From contig NZ_BLLB01000002.1 in the NCBI RefSeq assembly GCF_010723735.1, positions 372,001 to 436,000 on the forward strand: DNA of 64,000 nucleotides, in the 5' to 3' direction. Positions 63,951 through 64,000 of the stretch are shown here, piece after piece (position 1 is the first letter of the stretch; each line of letters opens with the position of its first letter). Source of the stretch: Mycolicibacterium hippocampi (GTDB lineage Bacteria > Actinomycetota > Actinomycetes > Mycobacteriales > Mycobacteriaceae). The notes beneath the pieces are model-generated. The model saw nothing but the letters and a program-made list of their open reading frames with translations. It was not told where the DNA came from and did no database searches. The position numbers and the translations under genes are program-made.

Positions 63951-64000
63951 CGACTACGTCGGGTTTACGGAAATACAGCGCGACGCTCTTTCCGATCAGC
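63943..64000 (-). CDS. 3' end of a gene continuing beyond the window
   Basis: The minus strand entering the window encodes LIGKSVALYFRKPDVVDA and stops at TGA 63945-63943, overlapping the start of the prenyltransferase-like gene by 8 bases. The overlap and basic C-terminus are typical of a co-translated upstream gene, possibly a methyltransferase or glycosyltransferase, but too little is present to say. Confidence 0.55.
   Translation of the reverse strand, partial: LIGKSVALYFRKPDVVDA

Overview
The window is high-GC actinobacterial chromosomal DNA and almost certainly comes from a non-tuberculous, rapid-grower-type Mycobacterium (Mycolicibacterium). From memory, the gene order follows the M. 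tuberculosis Rv3813c to Rv3859c block: HAD phosphatase, acyltransferases, Rv3818/Rv3819, serS, Rv3835-Rv3836, gpm2, pheA, Rv3839, an LCP gene, bfrB, glpQ1, Rv3843c, Rv3847, Rv3848, espR, Rv3850, an hns-like gene, rraA, ethA/ethR, Rv3856c and gltBD. The sulfolipid and pks2 genes that interrupt this block in M. tuberculosis are absent, and a DinB3-type polymerase is present.

Layout. 1-11 kb: Mg transporter MgtE, lipid acyltransferases, an MBL-Rieske protein, a MOSC protein, a DUF5718-like protein, serS, and a septum-formation-type membrane protein with a small zincin. 11-18.5 kb: phosphatase/pheA pair, then an iron block in which a DUF2470 protein behind a clear IdeR box is followed by a CAAX protease, an LCP protein and ferritin bfrB; then glpQ1 and a DUF4328 protein. 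18.5-22 kb: a rhodanese, a DnaA-box cluster, a 52-residue membrane protein and a divergent sodX-sodN nickel superoxide dismutase locus where M. tuberculosis has sodA. Rv3847 follows, then a Gdt1-type manganese exporter behind a yybP-ykoY-like manganese riboswitch. 22-29 kb: espR convergent with an ImmA/IrrE-type protease plus MAB_1171c-type membrane protein, a secreted Pro/Asp-rich protein, the Rv3850 homologue, CopC-CopD, an H-NS-like lysine-rich protein and RraA. 29-35.8 kb: ethA/ethR with a 10-bp-phased operator and two different 26-bp-period arrays, a DinB3-type polymerase with a LexA-like box, a PHP protein and an ArsR-SulP pair.

35.8-43.1 kb holds a complete-looking catabolic cassette under a GntR regulator. 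One arm (minus strand) has a DhaK-DhaL sugar kinase, an RpiB-like and a TPI-like isomerase. The other arm (plus strand) has a TIM-barrel enzyme, a 3-hydroxyacyl-CoA-dehydrogenase-like oxidoreductase and a GntP permease. I infer uptake of a sugar acid, conversion to a tetrulose, and then phosphorylation and isomerisation to erythrose 4-phosphate.

43-64 kb: a DinB-fold protein, an LLM oxidoreductase, a 46-residue protein, gltD-gltB, a RicR-like copper operator before a double hot-dog thioesterase, dps, a DNA glycosylase, DUF427 and SRPBCC proteins. A three-gene FAD-oxidase/SDR/NTF2-like operon behind a perfect KstR box follows, then msrB-msrA, a P450 with a divergent TetR, a second TetR divergent from a methyltransferase, a prenyltransferase-like barrel protein and the 3' end of one more gene. 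No rRNA, tRNA, insertion sequence, phage or CRISPR was seen. All orthology statements are from memory; no database was searched.
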